This document shows positions 26,730 to 36,987 of a stretch of DNA of 64,000 bases, piece after piece. Location of the stretch: positions 4,338,595-4,402,594 of the forward strand of contig NZ_CP017479.1 of the NCBI RefSeq assembly GCF_001761465.1, read 5' to 3'. A program made the position numbers and the translations under genes. The notes beneath the pieces are model-generated. The model saw nothing but the letters and a program-made list of their open reading frames with translations, ran no database searches and was not told the DNA's origin. The stretch is from Flavobacterium gilvum (GTDB taxonomy: Bacteria; Bacteroidota; Bacteroidia; Flavobacteriales; Flavobacteriaceae). Numbering within the stretch: the first letter of the stretch is position 1; each line of letters opens with the position of its first letter.

Positions 26730-27776
26730 TCAAACACTTAAATAAATATTCACATTTTCAGAATTAATAATATCTATCGGCAAAAACGTTTCAACAGGTA
26801 TATTTTTTTCAAAAAGCAAATATTCCGCTATTGTATTTACACAAAGATAAGCCTGTTGTTTCAGGTTTTGGTGGATTAAAAAATCTATAGCCTTGTTTTT
26901 TAAATACTTAACATTTTCCTCCAGTAAATCGTAACCTATAACAACTATTTTTCGGTCAATTATACTTTGTATTACCTCAACAACTTGATAAGCATTTGAT
27001 GTCGTTATAAATACTCCAGCCAAATTTTTATGATTCTTTAAAAACACACTTAATTCATTTTCAAAGTCGAGTTGCTTTAATTTACAGGTTATAATATTAT
27101 TTTTAAAATGGGTTGACTCTTTAAAATAGTATCTAAAACCATTTTCCTTTTCCTGAATTTGCACATCGTTTTTATCTTTTTGGCCCAGATGAATAACTGC
27201 AATATCACCGTCTTTATTTAGAATACTCTCCAATAATCTTGCAGCCACTCTCCCACTTTGATTCAAATCTTGTCCAACAAAATTCTTTAATAATGAAGAA
27301 TCCATTCTATTATTGAAAGTTGATACCATTATACCTAACACATTATAATTTTCGATTGCAATTAATGCTTCTTTAGGAAATAAAGGAACTAATATAACAG
27401 CATCAGGAATTGTGTCTTGTATAGCTAAATTGCCAGCTGAAAAGGATTTGGAATTCTCGGGGTCAAAAAATGACATTTCAATATCTATCCCAAAGGTTTC
27501 CATTTCACTAATAACTTTATCAATACCATCAATGCAAGGACTCCAATAGACATCTTTTTTGGGATCAGGAATTAAAACACAAATACGATAAACTTTGTTG
27601 TTTCTTAAATTACGAGCAATTAAGTTGGGTTGATAATTAATTTCATCCAACAACTTATTTACTTTTTCAAAAGCAACTTGAGAAACATAACCACGCTTAT
27701 GGATAACTCTATCAACGGTCCCTGTGGAGACTCCTGCCATCTCAGCAATATCACGAATGGTATGTTTTTTTTGCAT
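26730..27776 (-). CDS. LacI-family transcriptional regulator
   Basis: This 348-residue DNA-binding sugar sensor has an N-terminal LacI helix-turn-helix (TIRDIAEMAGVSTGTVDRVI, residues 5-24) and a hinge helix (NYQPNLIARNLRNN). A periplasmic-binding-protein-like effector domain follows (about 62-345: ICVLIPDPKKDVYWSPCIDG, PDAVILVPLFP, GVFITTSNAYQVVEVI). The hinge motif is followed by DPKKDVYWSPCIDGI, typical of members that sense sugars. It lies between the fucosidase and DUF5703 genes on the same strand. The conserved 42-bp promoter block starts 44 bases beyond its stop codon, making the DUF5703 promoter and susC promoter likely targets. Confidence 0.9.
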   Translation of the reverse strand: MQKKHTIRDIAEMAGVSTGTVDRVIHKRGYVSQVAFEKVNKLLDEINYQPNLIARNLRNNKVYRICVLIPDPKKDVYWSPCIDGIDKVISEMETFGIDIEMSFFDPENSKSFSAGNLAIQDTIPDAVILVPLFPKEALIAIENYNVLGIMVSTFNNRMDSSLLKNFVGQDLNQSGRVAARLLESILNKDGDIAVIHLGQKDKNDVQIQEKENGFRYYFKESTHFKNNIITCKLKQLDFENELSVFLKNHKNLAGVFITTSNAYQVVEVIQSIIDRKIVVIGYDLLEENVKYLKNKAIDFLIHQNLKQQAYLCVNTIAEYLLFEKNIPVETFLPIDIINSENVNIYLSV

Positions 27777-27991
27777 ATCAACTATTTTTTTAAGGCAAAT
27801 TACAAGCTCCCCAATTTTAGTCCCAAAAAAGGAAGAGACAATATGAAAACCTCGATTTCTGTGTACGGAACTCCTTATGTTGTCCAGGTTAGTTCAAACT
27901 TTCCGTTTGCTACTTATTACATTTAGCTCTACAAATTTCTACCTCTACTTTTCCTGAAAGTCAAAACATCGTCATTCATGAATATCCTCCT

Positions 27992-29509
27992 TTATTTTAA
28001 TTCTACGTCAATTACATCTGGTAAAGAAGTTCTTAAAAAAGCCGGCACATAAATAATCATTTCATTTTGTTGAACCGCATATCTAAGTTTTGTTCTACTA
28101 CCAGATAATCGCACAGCTTTGACTGTCCCATTTGTTTTAAAAATTACTTTTTTGTCCTTATGTAATTCCTTTTCTTCTGACAGTAAGAAAAGATACCTAT
28201 GGTTTGCATTCATAGTTGCTGGAACTGAAGCTTTTTCTGTTCCCGAAATAGCCTTCGCACCTACGATTGACTTAGCATTTACCTTCATCCATGCAGAAAT
28301 TTCTCCTAAACTTTTATACATAGCAGGGCTAAAATCCCCCTCTTTGTCAGGCCCGAAATTTAATAGTGAATTGGTGTTAAGTACTCTGGCCTTTATCATA
28401 TTATTTAACACATGGGCTGTTGATTTCAACGGAACCTTTGTGTACCCCCAAGTCTCATCTGTAGCAATGGTAGTACAAAATTCTGCCCAGCCATCTTGCA
28501 TTTCAGTTGGAATGTTTTTATCGCTTTCATACGTTTTATAATCACCAACACCATACAATCTAGGTGTTATCAAAATTCCCGGCTGTAATTGACGAATTCG
28601 ATCCATTGAGATACATTTATCCCAAGCTGGATTGTCTTTGGGAATTACAGTAACACCATCTGTGTCTAACCATAGCACATCTATTTTACCATAATTGATT
28701 AATAGCTCTTCTATTTGTCCTTTTATAAACTGAGCTACTTCATTATAATGTGCCTGTTTTTCTTCGTTTGTTTTTATTGCAGTCCTTGGTTTTAGGTCTC
28801 TGTCTAAGGCAGGAATGTTATGATAATCACGTGCTACACCGTAATACATAAAGTTTTGAAAATCGCCATCAAAATACCAATCAGGAGGAGAAAAATATAA
28901 TCCTACCTTTAGACCATATTTTCTACAGGCATTTACGTATTCTTTCACAAAATCTCTTCCCCCCAAATAATTTTTAGTATTAAAATTTCCATACGCACTA
29001 GGCCACATCGCGAACCCATCATGATGTTTTGCGGTAAAAACAGCATAAGTCATTCCTGCATCTTTTGCTGCTTTAACCCATTTTTCAGGATCACAATTTT
29101 TAGGATTAAAATCTTTCGCTAATGCAAAATACTCATTAGGGGTAATACAATTGTTTTTACTTTCGCATTCATGACCGGCAATGTAATTACCGGAATCCAT
29201 TATCTTTTTTACCTCCTCATCGCTCAATTTAGGGTTACGCCAACCAATCTGAGTTCCCGCTCGCATAGGCCAGGAAAGATCAAGTTCATTCACAGATGAA
29301 ATTCCCCAATGAATAAACATTCCGATTCCTGCATCGGGAAACCACTGTGATCCCGGATTTGTATTATGTTGATAGGTATAATTTTTGTTTTGAGGTGTAG
29401 GGTCCAAATTGACAGACTTGACTTTATTTGTCTGTGCAAACATATAATGCGTGCAGCAAATAATAGCCAAACAAACTATGCACTTATAAAACGAATTTTT
29501 ATTGCTCAT
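27992..29509 (-). CDS. GH29-family alpha-L-fucosidase
   Basis: This secreted enzyme of 505 residues removes terminal alpha-L-fucose by a retaining mechanism. A signal peptide ends near FAQTNKV. The GH29 barrel shows GIGMFIHWGISSVNE (residues 61-75), the TAKHHDGFAMWPS segment with substrate-contacting His residues (159-171), and the predicted nucleophile Asp282 in LWLDTDGV. In many members the motif reads WFDG. Here it is WLDTDG, so subfamily placement needs comparison. A short beta-sandwich C-terminal domain completes the protein. It is transcribed toward the LacI gene with a 215-bp gap. Confidence 0.87.
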   Translation of the reverse strand: MSNKNSFYKCIVCLAIICCTHYMFAQTNKVKSVNLDPTPQNKNYTYQHNTNPGSQWFPDAGIGMFIHWGISSVNELDLSWPMRAGTQIGWRNPKLSDEEVKKIMDSGNYIAGHECESKNNCITPNEYFALAKDFNPKNCDPEKWVKAAKDAGMTYAVFTAKHHDGFAMWPSAYGNFNTKNYLGGRDFVKEYVNACRKYGLKVGLYFSPPDWYFDGDFQNFMYYGVARDYHNIPALDRDLKPRTAIKTNEEKQAHYNEVAQFIKGQIEELLINYGKIDVLWLDTDGVTVIPKDNPAWDKCISMDRIRQLQPGILITPRLYGVGDYKTYESDKNIPTEMQDGWAEFCTTIATDETWGYTKVPLKSTAHVLNNMIKARVLNTNSLLNFGPDKEGDFSPAMYKSLGEISAWMKVNAKSIVGAKAISGTEKASVPATMNANHRYLFLLSEEKELHKDKKVIFKTNGTVKAVRLSGSRTKLRYAVQQNEMIIYVPAFLRTSLPDVIDVELK

Positions 29510-29710
29510 TTTTAACTTTTTATTATTTTTTTCTATTCTACCCGTTTCAATAATCTGTTAAAAAAAAACTAGCATAATTCTATTTACACCTCTTTCACAT
29601 TTACCAACAACGGCTATTTTATTCATTCTAGAAATTATTCAAACACTCATATCATTGAGCAGTATTTGTAATTTCACAGCTTTTTATTCTCATTTTACTA
29701 TAATTTTATA

Positions 29711-29929
29711 TCATTTCTTAAATTCCATTTCGATATCTGCACATTGCTGTTCTACTTCAGGTAAAGCAAGCCCTGCATTCATTCCATAACAGGCAAACAC
29801 GAAGTCGGTCTTTAATTTTTTTAAAATACGATCCAGACGCACCCGCAAATCGGGCTGGAGAAATTTACCTCAACCCGCATGATTAGGCTCCGACAAGCGA
29901 GAAACAGTTTCGCTGGACAGGCCTATATT
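29711..29929 (-). pseudogene. Relic of an SGNH/GDSL esterase
   Basis: On the minus strand one frame reads NIGLSSETVSRLSEPNHAG, an in-frame TGA, then GKFLQPDLRVRLDRILKKLK and TDFVFACYGMNAG, ending at 29711. The pattern G-L-S-x-E-T, R-L-D-R-x-L and FACYGMN-x-G matches blocks II-III of SGNH hydrolases, where Asn follows GM. The catalytic Ser block and the Asp-His C-terminus are absent, and a stop interrupts the remainder. It lies between the fucosidase and sialate esterase genes, on their strand, so it was probably an island enzyme. Confidence 0.6.
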
Positions 29930-30125
29930 AATTATTTCAAAATATCTTTCAGAATATTAAAGATGAAGGCAAGTATCTATTCAGGTTACACAATAACCCG
30001 GATAAGTAATACTATTGCCTATAAAAACATTTTTTTTTGACGAAAGAAAGATGTAACGTCCGGTTTTACTTTTACCAAAAGCCCTATTTTATAAACAATT
30101 ATTTTAAGGTTAGATTACTTGATTA
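29930..30125. other. Intergenic remainder upstream of the SGNH relic
   Basis: About 200 bases. A plus-strand frame here reads QNIKDEGKYLFRLHNNPDK before a stop and could be part of another decayed gene. I do not recognise it. No promoter or RNA is clear. Confidence 0.3.
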
Positions 30126-31553
30126 TTACCAATCATCAGTTCTAAAACTGCTGGCAGGAAATCCTTCGGTGTTAAACAAATCACCCATGACAAAATCTTT
30201 AAAAGCATAACGCACTGCTACCGGGTTGGAAACCTCTGGAGCTGATACCTGTAACTTTCCTTGTGAGATTACTGCTTTTGCTGGATAAAAAACTTTATCG
30301 GCTCCTGCAATTTCAAAATAGCTTAAAGGCTTTCCATAAGAAGTTAAACCGTTTGTCGTATTACTAAATTGGACAGTAGCCACATTCCCTGCAAAACTCA
30401 CTGATTCATACATAGGCGAGGCATAAGGAAATCCTTTAAGACCATAGGTTTGGGCCAATGCCATATACCCCAATCTCTTGCCCACCGTTTCCTTATCCCA
30501 AGGATGAATGAAGTTTTCACTGCCAATATCCATTGTCACGGCCATACCACTGTTGGGGATTACTGCCAATGCTTTTCTCTGTGCATCTCTCAAATAAGCT
30601 GAATTGAGATTTGGAGATTTAATACCATAATTAAATGGTGCGATTTGCACATAATAAAAAGGAAGATTATTATCGTTCGATTTTGTTCTCAGCATTTTCA
30701 CAAAAGCAGGAAACAAGGTTTCATATTGTTTCGGCTTTGCGGAATTGCTTTCTCCCTGATACCAGATACAGCCTTTGATGGTATAACCCAGAAAAAGATG
30801 CATCATACCGTTGTACACCGTTGTTGCATTCCCATTATTGATCTTTTGCGTAGTATCTGTTTTAGAAGGAAAAGAGGTGATTTCTGGAAATGGCTTCAAT
30901 GCTTCTTCATCCATAAAACCTTCTACCGGAGTACCACCATAACTGTTACACACAAGACCAATTGGCACTTTTAACTTGGCATACAATAATCTTCCAAAGT
31001 AATAGGCTGCGGCACTGAAATTGGAAACCGATTCGGGTTCAGCTTCATTCCATATCGCTTTAACAGAGTTATCCTGAGCCTCTCTCTCAACTGCTCTTGG
31101 CACAGTATACAACCTAATTTTATCATTGGCAGCATCAAAAACAGCATCGCTGGCGCCAAGAATAGGTTGATCCTTGTAGCCCTTCATTTGCATCTCCATA
31201 TTGCTTTGTCCACTACAAAGCCAAACTTCGCCTATCAAAACATTTTTAATAATAACGCTGTTGTTGGGTTCACTTATTTTTATTTCAAAAGGACCTCCCG
31301 CCACTGGAGTGGTAACATTTGCTTTCCACTTTCCGTTTGAATCGGCAGTGACCGTAATCTGCTTTTTATTCCAGGATGTGGCAAGGTTTACTTTAGCTCC
31401 TGCTGTACTCCAACCCCAAATCAACGGATGCGATTGTTGCTGTAATACCATATTGTCCGAAAATAAATAGGGAAGCTTGATGGCACCAAAAGCCTTAACC
31501 CCAAAAAAAGCAGCAAAAATTAGACAAATAATTGCTCGTTTATGTATTTTCAT
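30126..31553 (-). CDS. Sialate O-acetylesterase family (SGNH) esterase
   Basis: This secreted carbohydrate esterase of 475 residues is likely to remove O-acetyl groups from glycans. The signal peptide ends near residue 23. An N-terminal beta-sandwich holds LFSDNMVLQQQSHPLIWG. The SGNH core carries the nucleophile Ser117 in WLCSGQSNMEMQ, then GCIWYQGESNS as the block III equivalent, and an Asp-His pair probably in the region TMDIGSENFIHPWDK. Family members act on 9-O-acetyl sialic acid or on acetylated xylan and other glycans. There is no sialidase or NanAE homologue in the window, so a non-sialic substrate is more likely here. Confidence 0.87.
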   Translation of the reverse strand: MKIHKRAIICLIFAAFFGVKAFGAIKLPYLFSDNMVLQQQSHPLIWGWSTAGAKVNLATSWNKKQITVTADSNGKWKANVTTPVAGGPFEIKISEPNNSVIIKNVLIGEVWLCSGQSNMEMQMKGYKDQPILGASDAVFDAANDKIRLYTVPRAVEREAQDNSVKAIWNEAEPESVSNFSAAAYYFGRLLYAKLKVPIGLVCNSYGGTPVEGFMDEEALKPFPEITSFPSKTDTTQKINNGNATTVYNGMMHLFLGYTIKGCIWYQGESNSAKPKQYETLFPAFVKMLRTKSNDNNLPFYYVQIAPFNYGIKSPNLNSAYLRDAQRKALAVIPNSGMAVTMDIGSENFIHPWDKETVGKRLGYMALAQTYGLKGFPYASPMYESVSFAGNVATVQFSNTTNGLTSYGKPLSYFEIAGADKVFYPAKAVISQGKLQVSAPEVSNPVAVRYAFKDFVMGDLFNTEGFPASSFRTDDW

Positions 31554-32087
31554 TGTTTCTTTTTTTATTTGCTCTTGAATTCATTTATTGATTTAAATAC
31601 CTGAAATACAATTAAACATACTAATTCAGGTTTTTTTTAAAAATATGATTGGTATTTTTTTCTTCACGCCACCAGCACATCGATTCATCAAGCTGCCTTC
31701 GGCAACGTCAAGCAATTAATATCTTAGTCGGTTCGGATTAATAGCATGTTTCCTAATAGAGGTAAAAACTCGCTGAGTGCAATTAAATTTAGTTATTAAA
31801 ACGTGTATTTATATAGTTAAGTCTTATCGATTTTATCATTTTAAAGAACGACAAATCGCATCTTGTCAATTTTTTATGTGATACCGCTCTCGTCCCAAAA
31901 GACGAGATGGAATGAACAAATAGCATTTTTTTATTTTCTAAATAATTACACCCAACGGGTTAACCAAAAAACAAAACCAAAAACATACCAAAAACAGATT
32001 TTTATTTTTTCACACAAGTGACATATGTAACTTTTGATAAACTAAAAATCTATGCTCCTATGTATTCGATTTATGTCTCCCTCATAC
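31554..32087. other. Intergenic region with dispersed repeat modules
   Basis: About 530 bases upstream of the sialate esterase. Two short modules recur in opposite orientation at about 50606-50745: a hairpin TCTCGTC-N6-GACGAGA (31888-31907) and ACACCCAACGGGTT (31949-31962). Coding-like fragments on the minus strand near 31660-31740 are too short to assign. No gene is supported. Confidence 0.45.
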
Positions 32088-32280
32088 TATACATACCTTT
32101 TTTGATAACACAATAATGCTTTCAAAAAATAACAATCAGCATACGTAAGCGGAACATCAAATTCATCATTATGCGTAATCAAATCTACACTGTGCATCAA
32201 CTGAGAACCACAATTAGTTCCCAGTTGCGCTCAGTATTTAGATTCCTAAAATGAAGTCAAAATGGTTTTTAGAACATCAA
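32088..32280 (-). pseudogene. C-terminal relic of a GH88 gene
   Basis: On the minus strand the translation runs DVLKTIL, two in-frame stops, then QLGTNCGSQLMHSVDLITHN and DEFDVPLTYADCYFLKALLC with a stop near 32088. It aligns with the last 60 residues of the intact GH88 protein encoded at 38240-39451 (LGTNGGYLLKHSVG, EVDVPLTYADYYFLEALLRY). The fragment starts directly at the susD stop codon, so a deletion fused the susD 3' end to the interior of a GH88 gene. It differs in sequence from the intact copy, so it comes from an older paralogue. Confidence 0.78.
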
Positions 32281-33858
32281 CTACGGGTTCCACCAAAGTT
32301 TGGTACTAGATTTGTCCGGACCTCCTAATTTACTAATTCCTGAAGCCAAACCTCCTGCATTTACAGCAGCTTCAATAGCAGGATAAGGTAATCTTCGTAT
32401 ACTCAACGGATCTGATGCCGGAGAGTCTAAATTATCCGAATTTAATCGAGGATAAAGCTTAGGGAATCCAGTACGTCGAACTTCTGACCATGCTTCAGAA
32501 CTGTATGGAAATATGGCAAGCCATTTTTGAGTACCAATCTGTTCACGCTGTTTATCCGGTGTTGCTGCAAATGCTACAGGAATATCTGTCATTGCAGGAG
32601 TGTTATAGCTGTCATTCAATGCTATTGGCGTACTTGTACCAGCTAAATAAGTTGTAACTTCAGCTCCAGTAATACTCCATTGATTAAGCGATGCCGTAAT
32701 ACCTGCATTATAAAAAGAAGCTGCTGTTCCTCCCATATTCCAACCGTTTAGTGCTCCTTCAGCAAGTAAAAAATAAGTTTCTGCAGCTGTAAATATTGTC
32801 CATGGTGTTTTACCCTCATTGTCTTTTGCTGCAGTAACAGAATTACTTACATTAGTGGCATTAATTCCAGAAGTAACATTGATTGAGTTTGTCGGATCAG
32901 CCATTTGAGTTACCGTCATTCCATTACGTACTCCTTTATAAGCACCTCCATTTAAGGCTGGTGCAAAGAATTTTGGAAGGCGGGGATCGTTAAAGCCTTT
33001 TAATACACTCTCCATAGACGAACTCATTCTAAACTCCCCCAAGTTTGCGTAGCCTCCCAATGGATTTGTATATATCGGAGAAACTGAAACATTGGCATTA
33101 TCTGCGTTAGAAATAAGTAAACCTCCAGGAGCTGCAACTGCTGCTTCAGCTTCTGCTTTGGCCAGAGCCGGATCTTTCTTTGAAATACGCATTGCAACTC
33201 TCAAACGCATAGAGTTACCAAACTTTAACCATTTTGCTGGACTTCCTCCATAAATTATATCTCCTTTTTCGAAAAATTTCCCCGTACCATTATAAGCACT
33301 TAAAACTGCAGTGGCCTCTTTTAGGGTCTTTAAAAAATCTTTATAAATATCCTCTTGGCTGTCATATAGCACTTCTTTTTTTCCATTACCCGCTTGAAAA
33401 TAAGGTATCGCTCCCCAGTTGTCAGTGATAGGCAGGTACATACTGACTCTATAGATTTTGGCTATTGCGTATTTCATTGGATCCTGCAATTTACCCCCTG
33501 GTTTTGTGTACTCAAGTACAACGTCCATCTGTGGACTTGCAGCGGCATAAAAAAAGTTCCATGCTGCATTTAACCAGTTCGCAACCATTACATTTCTATC
33601 AGATGCAAAGTTTTTTTGCGTTGTCGCAAAATATTGTGCCTGCAAATCTGAAAAGAGCCCGGGACCTAATTGATACTGACCCGCATACGAATATATCCCT
33701 CGATTTTCAGCAGCAGAGAAAGAATATTCTAACGATGCAACATCTAACCCAACAAGTTTTGTTTTATCTGTGTTAAGTTCTTCAAAGTCCTTTGTACAGG
33801 AAACAAAAAGGCTTGTAATAACCAAAAAGACAATGGTTTTTTTTATTGTTTTTTTCAT
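32281..33858 (-). CDS. SusD/RagB-like outer-membrane lipoprotein
   Basis: This surface glycan-binding lipoprotein of 525 residues is the partner of SusC in TonB-dependent import. A lipobox (SLFVSC) with Cys at residue 21 gives a lipid anchor. The helical TPR-like scaffold and conserved segments (DFEELNTDKT, YRVSMYLPITDNWGAIPYFQ, WLKFGNSMRLRVAMRISKKD) place it in the SusD-like_2 group. It ends KLWWNP, as is usual for that group. It is co-transcribed with susC (12-bp gap). The GH88 relic begins directly after its stop codon. Confidence 0.92.
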   Translation of the reverse strand: MKKTIKKTIVFLVITSLFVSCTKDFEELNTDKTKLVGLDVASLEYSFSAAENRGIYSYAGQYQLGPGLFSDLQAQYFATTQKNFASDRNVMVANWLNAAWNFFYAAASPQMDVVLEYTKPGGKLQDPMKYAIAKIYRVSMYLPITDNWGAIPYFQAGNGKKEVLYDSQEDIYKDFLKTLKEATAVLSAYNGTGKFFEKGDIIYGGSPAKWLKFGNSMRLRVAMRISKKDPALAKAEAEAAVAAPGGLLISNADNANVSVSPIYTNPLGGYANLGEFRMSSSMESVLKGFNDPRLPKFFAPALNGGAYKGVRNGMTVTQMADPTNSINVTSGINATNVSNSVTAAKDNEGKTPWTIFTAAETYFLLAEGALNGWNMGGTAASFYNAGITASLNQWSITGAEVTTYLAGTSTPIALNDSYNTPAMTDIPVAFAATPDKQREQIGTQKWLAIFPYSSEAWSEVRRTGFPKLYPRLNSDNLDSPASDPLSIRRLPYPAIEAAVNAGGLASGISKLGGPDKSSTKLWWNP

Positions 33859-33870
33859 GATGTTTATTTT

Positions 33871-36800
33871 TTAAAAACTTAAATTAAGATTTACTCCAAA
33901 TGAACGGCTTACTGGAGGAGCAAAAGATTCTAGTCCTACAGAACTGTTTGCATTACCTGCCAATACTTCAGGATCAAATCCTTTGGCATTGTTTTTAATA
34001 AAAAACAGGTTTCTGCCCGAAAATGATAAATTAGCACTTTGAATAGGTGTTTTCGAAAAAAATGACTTTGGAACATCCCAACCTAAAACTACTTCGCGCA
34101 AACGAACATTGGTAGCACTATAAGTAAACACTTCTCCTGTAGGAGCATTTCTTCCTCCAAGTTTTGTCCAATATTGTTCTGCTGTAATCGATTTGTTGTT
34201 TTTTGTACCATCAGCAAAAACACCATCAACAACAAATCCACCACGTCCTTCCAAAGTTTCAGCTGCTAGACCATCTCCATAATTATTAGCATTTGTGTAT
34301 GAAGATACCACTCCACCGATACGCGCACTCACAAGAAAACTTAAATAAAAATCTTTGTACGCAACTTTATTCATAACGCTTCCTGTCCATTTTGGTCTGG
34401 TATTACCTACATACACACTTTGAGCAGAAGTGGTAGTTGGCAAACCATTGGCATCCACAATAATATTTCCTGATGCATCACGAACAAACCCTCGTGTGTA
34501 CAATTCTCCATACGGTTTTCCTTTAATAACTTTTACGGTATTCATAAAATCACTTCCTAAAACAAACTCATTTAAAGTAGGTGAAATCTCAATCACTTTA
34601 TTCTTGGTTTCAGCATAATTCACCGTTAAATCCCATTTTAAGTCATTTGTTTTTATTATTTTACCATTTACAGTAAATTCGATACCTTTATTTTGAACAT
34701 TACCCGCATTGATATATTGTGCTCCCCAACCTGATGCAGCTGGCATAGTTAATTGCACTAATTGGTTTTTAGAATTTCCATTAAACCAAGTAAATTCAAC
34801 ACCAATTCGGTTGTCTAAAACACGTAAATCGATACCGGCTTCTTGGGATGTTGTAATTTCTGGTTTTAATCCATCAATTGGTAGTAGTCCATCACGGAAG
34901 ACAAATAATCCACTTGGAGGTACTCCAACTCCACTAGTATAAGTTTGACTTAGAATATACGGAGGGGCATCATTACCTGTTTGAGCAATCGAACCTCTTA
35001 TTTTTGCAAAACTAATAAAGGAAGGCAATTTAAAAGCTTCAGTAAGAATTACATTCAAACCAGCCGAACCAAAGAAATAAGAGTTATTCTCTTTTGGAAG
35101 AGTCGAAGACCAATCATTACGAGCAGTTAATGACAGGGTCATAAAGTCTTTATAACCTAGATCTGTTGTTGCATATAAAGATTGTTTTTCTCTTTCACTT
35201 AAAGCACGGGAAAAAGTACCTGCGACAGCATTACCTGTTGTAAAAAGATTTTCAATTACTAGTCCGCCATTATTAGTAATTAGGGTTGTAGCTTTGTTTT
35301 TTTGAACACCCCCTCCTGCATTGGCAGTGATACTAAAATCATTAATTCTTTTATCAAAATTAAAAAGAAAATCATGATTTAATTCCATAATATCTCTGTG
35401 CTCTATTACGTAATTCCCTTTTGGGGCAACAGTATAAGTATCAGTATGAATCTTTATTTCTACATCATCTGTATGTCTGTCCATACCAGTACGGATAGTG
35501 AAGTTTAATTCTGGAATAATTTTGTAATTTAAAGCTGCAAATCCTATTATACGATTACGTTCATCAACTGGAGTATAATTATTTTTTCCCCAATATGGAT
35601 TTTGTCCCCCGTTTGTCCCTGGATTCCAATAGTTTTGACGTATAGAACCCGCAGAATTTACATAAGAATATTTTTGAGCATCTTCTAGCGAAATATTACT
35701 AGGCATTCTAAGTATTTGACGGTTAACATTCAAAAAATCTCCTCCAGTGGTCTGGCGATTGTCTATTACTTCATTCAAATAAGTTACCTTGGTATCTAAA
35801 GAGATTCTTTGTCCAAACTTGCTGTTCAGCCTTACATTGAAATTGTTTCTTAATAATGTATTGTTATCAACAATTCCTTTGGCATTAGTATTTGTATAAG
35901 AGAAATAACCTTGAGTTGTTTCGTTCCCACCATTTAGAGCAAGACTATTTACGAAACTTGTTCCTGGGCTATAGAAATTTTTAATATTGTCTGGGTTTGC
36001 AACAAAAGCATAGGTTTTTCCGGCATCTTCTGGCGCATTACTCCATGTTGCCACTTGTCTTCCGTCTAATTTTGGTCCCCAGCCTTGTTCCGAAGATCTG
36101 TTGTAAAGACCATTATTTCCCTGACCATATTCATTTTGATAATCTTGCATCAGGTTAGGCATGTCCAGTTGTGAACCGAAAGAATAATTAATTCCAAGAC
36201 CTTTTTTAGAAGCACCTTTTTTGGTCGTAATAATAACAGCTCCATTTGCAGCTCTACTACCGTAAAGAGCAGTAGCCGAAGCCCCTTTCAAAACGTTTAT
36301 AGATTCAATATCTTCAGGGTTAACACTTGATATACCATCTCCATACTCGCGTCCCCCACTTGAAGTGGTTCCACCACCACCTGAATTATCAAGAGGAACA
36401 CCATCGATTACGAATAATGCTTGATTATTTCCGCTAATAGAACGATCGCCACGTAGTGTAACCCTTGTAGAACCGCCAAGTCCAGAAGATCCACGGGTAA
36501 TCTCAATACCTGCTACTTTACCAGAAAGTGAGTTAGCTACGTTTAATTCTCTGGCTTTGGTGAGATCTTTCACTTCTACAGCTTGAGTAGAATACGTTAA
36601 GTTCTTTTTGTTTTTGGTAATCCCCAAAGCGGTTACAACAACATCTTTCAATCCAATACTGGAAGACTGAAGAACAATATGTAATTCTGTTGTATTTCCA
36701 ACTGTTATCGTTTTATTTTCTAATCCAATAAAACTAAATACTAATTGATCTCCTGTCGCAGCCTGGATTTTAAATTTACCATCTAAGTCCGATTGCGTTC

Positions 36801-36987
36801 CGTTTCCACTACCATTTATTGCTATAGAAACTCCCGGCAATGGTAACTTTTGTTCATCAGTAATCACACCAGTGACCGTTTTATTTCGTTCCTGCGCAAA
36901 AACGGGTGCTACTATCATAAAAACACCAACAAGAAAAAGTTTGAAAACCTTATTAAAAGGTTGGCATTTTAAATTTAAATTATTCAT
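33871..36987 (-). CDS. SusC/RagA-family TonB-linked outer-membrane transporter
   Basis: This outer-membrane oligosaccharide importer of 1038 residues is the partner of the SusD-like protein. After a long signal region (ending VAPVFAQ near residue 31) come a carboxypeptidase-like domain (TVTGVITDEQKLPLPGVSIA), a TonB-box-like segment (LKDVVVTALG), and a plug with ARELNVANSLSGKVAGIEIT and the QALFVIDGVPLDN motif. A 22-stranded barrel ends in VNLNLSF. No sigma-factor-binding extension is present, so control is more likely by the HTCS or the LacI protein. Both conserved regulatory blocks lie upstream (37122-37163 and 37231-37294). Confidence 0.95.
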   Translation of the reverse strand: MNNLNLKCQPFNKVFKLFLVGVFMIVAPVFAQERNKTVTGVITDEQKLPLPGVSIAINGSGNGTQSDLDGKFKIQAATGDQLVFSFIGLENKTITVGNTTELHIVLQSSSIGLKDVVVTALGITKNKKNLTYSTQAVEVKDLTKARELNVANSLSGKVAGIEITRGSSGLGGSTRVTLRGDRSISGNNQALFVIDGVPLDNSGGGGTTSSGGREYGDGISSVNPEDIESINVLKGASATALYGSRAANGAVIITTKKGASKKGLGINYSFGSQLDMPNLMQDYQNEYGQGNNGLYNRSSEQGWGPKLDGRQVATWSNAPEDAGKTYAFVANPDNIKNFYSPGTSFVNSLALNGGNETTQGYFSYTNTNAKGIVDNNTLLRNNFNVRLNSKFGQRISLDTKVTYLNEVIDNRQTTGGDFLNVNRQILRMPSNISLEDAQKYSYVNSAGSIRQNYWNPGTNGGQNPYWGKNNYTPVDERNRIIGFAALNYKIIPELNFTIRTGMDRHTDDVEIKIHTDTYTVAPKGNYVIEHRDIMELNHDFLFNFDKRINDFSITANAGGGVQKNKATTLITNNGGLVIENLFTTGNAVAGTFSRALSEREKQSLYATTDLGYKDFMTLSLTARNDWSSTLPKENNSYFFGSAGLNVILTEAFKLPSFISFAKIRGSIAQTGNDAPPYILSQTYTSGVGVPPSGLFVFRDGLLPIDGLKPEITTSQEAGIDLRVLDNRIGVEFTWFNGNSKNQLVQLTMPAASGWGAQYINAGNVQNKGIEFTVNGKIIKTNDLKWDLTVNYAETKNKVIEISPTLNEFVLGSDFMNTVKVIKGKPYGELYTRGFVRDASGNIIVDANGLPTTTSAQSVYVGNTRPKWTGSVMNKVAYKDFYLSFLVSARIGGVVSSYTNANNYGDGLAAETLEGRGGFVVDGVFADGTKNNKSITAEQYWTKLGGRNAPTGEVFTYSATNVRLREVVLGWDVPKSFFSKTPIQSANLSFSGRNLFFIKNNAKGFDPEVLAGNANSSVGLESFAPPVSRSFGVNLNLSF

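Noticed and set aside
30126..31553. Sialic acid catabolism as the theme of the island
   Set aside because: Apart from the O-acetylesterase there is no sialidase, lyase, epimerase or kinase for sialic acid, and this esterase family acts on other acetylated glycans as well.
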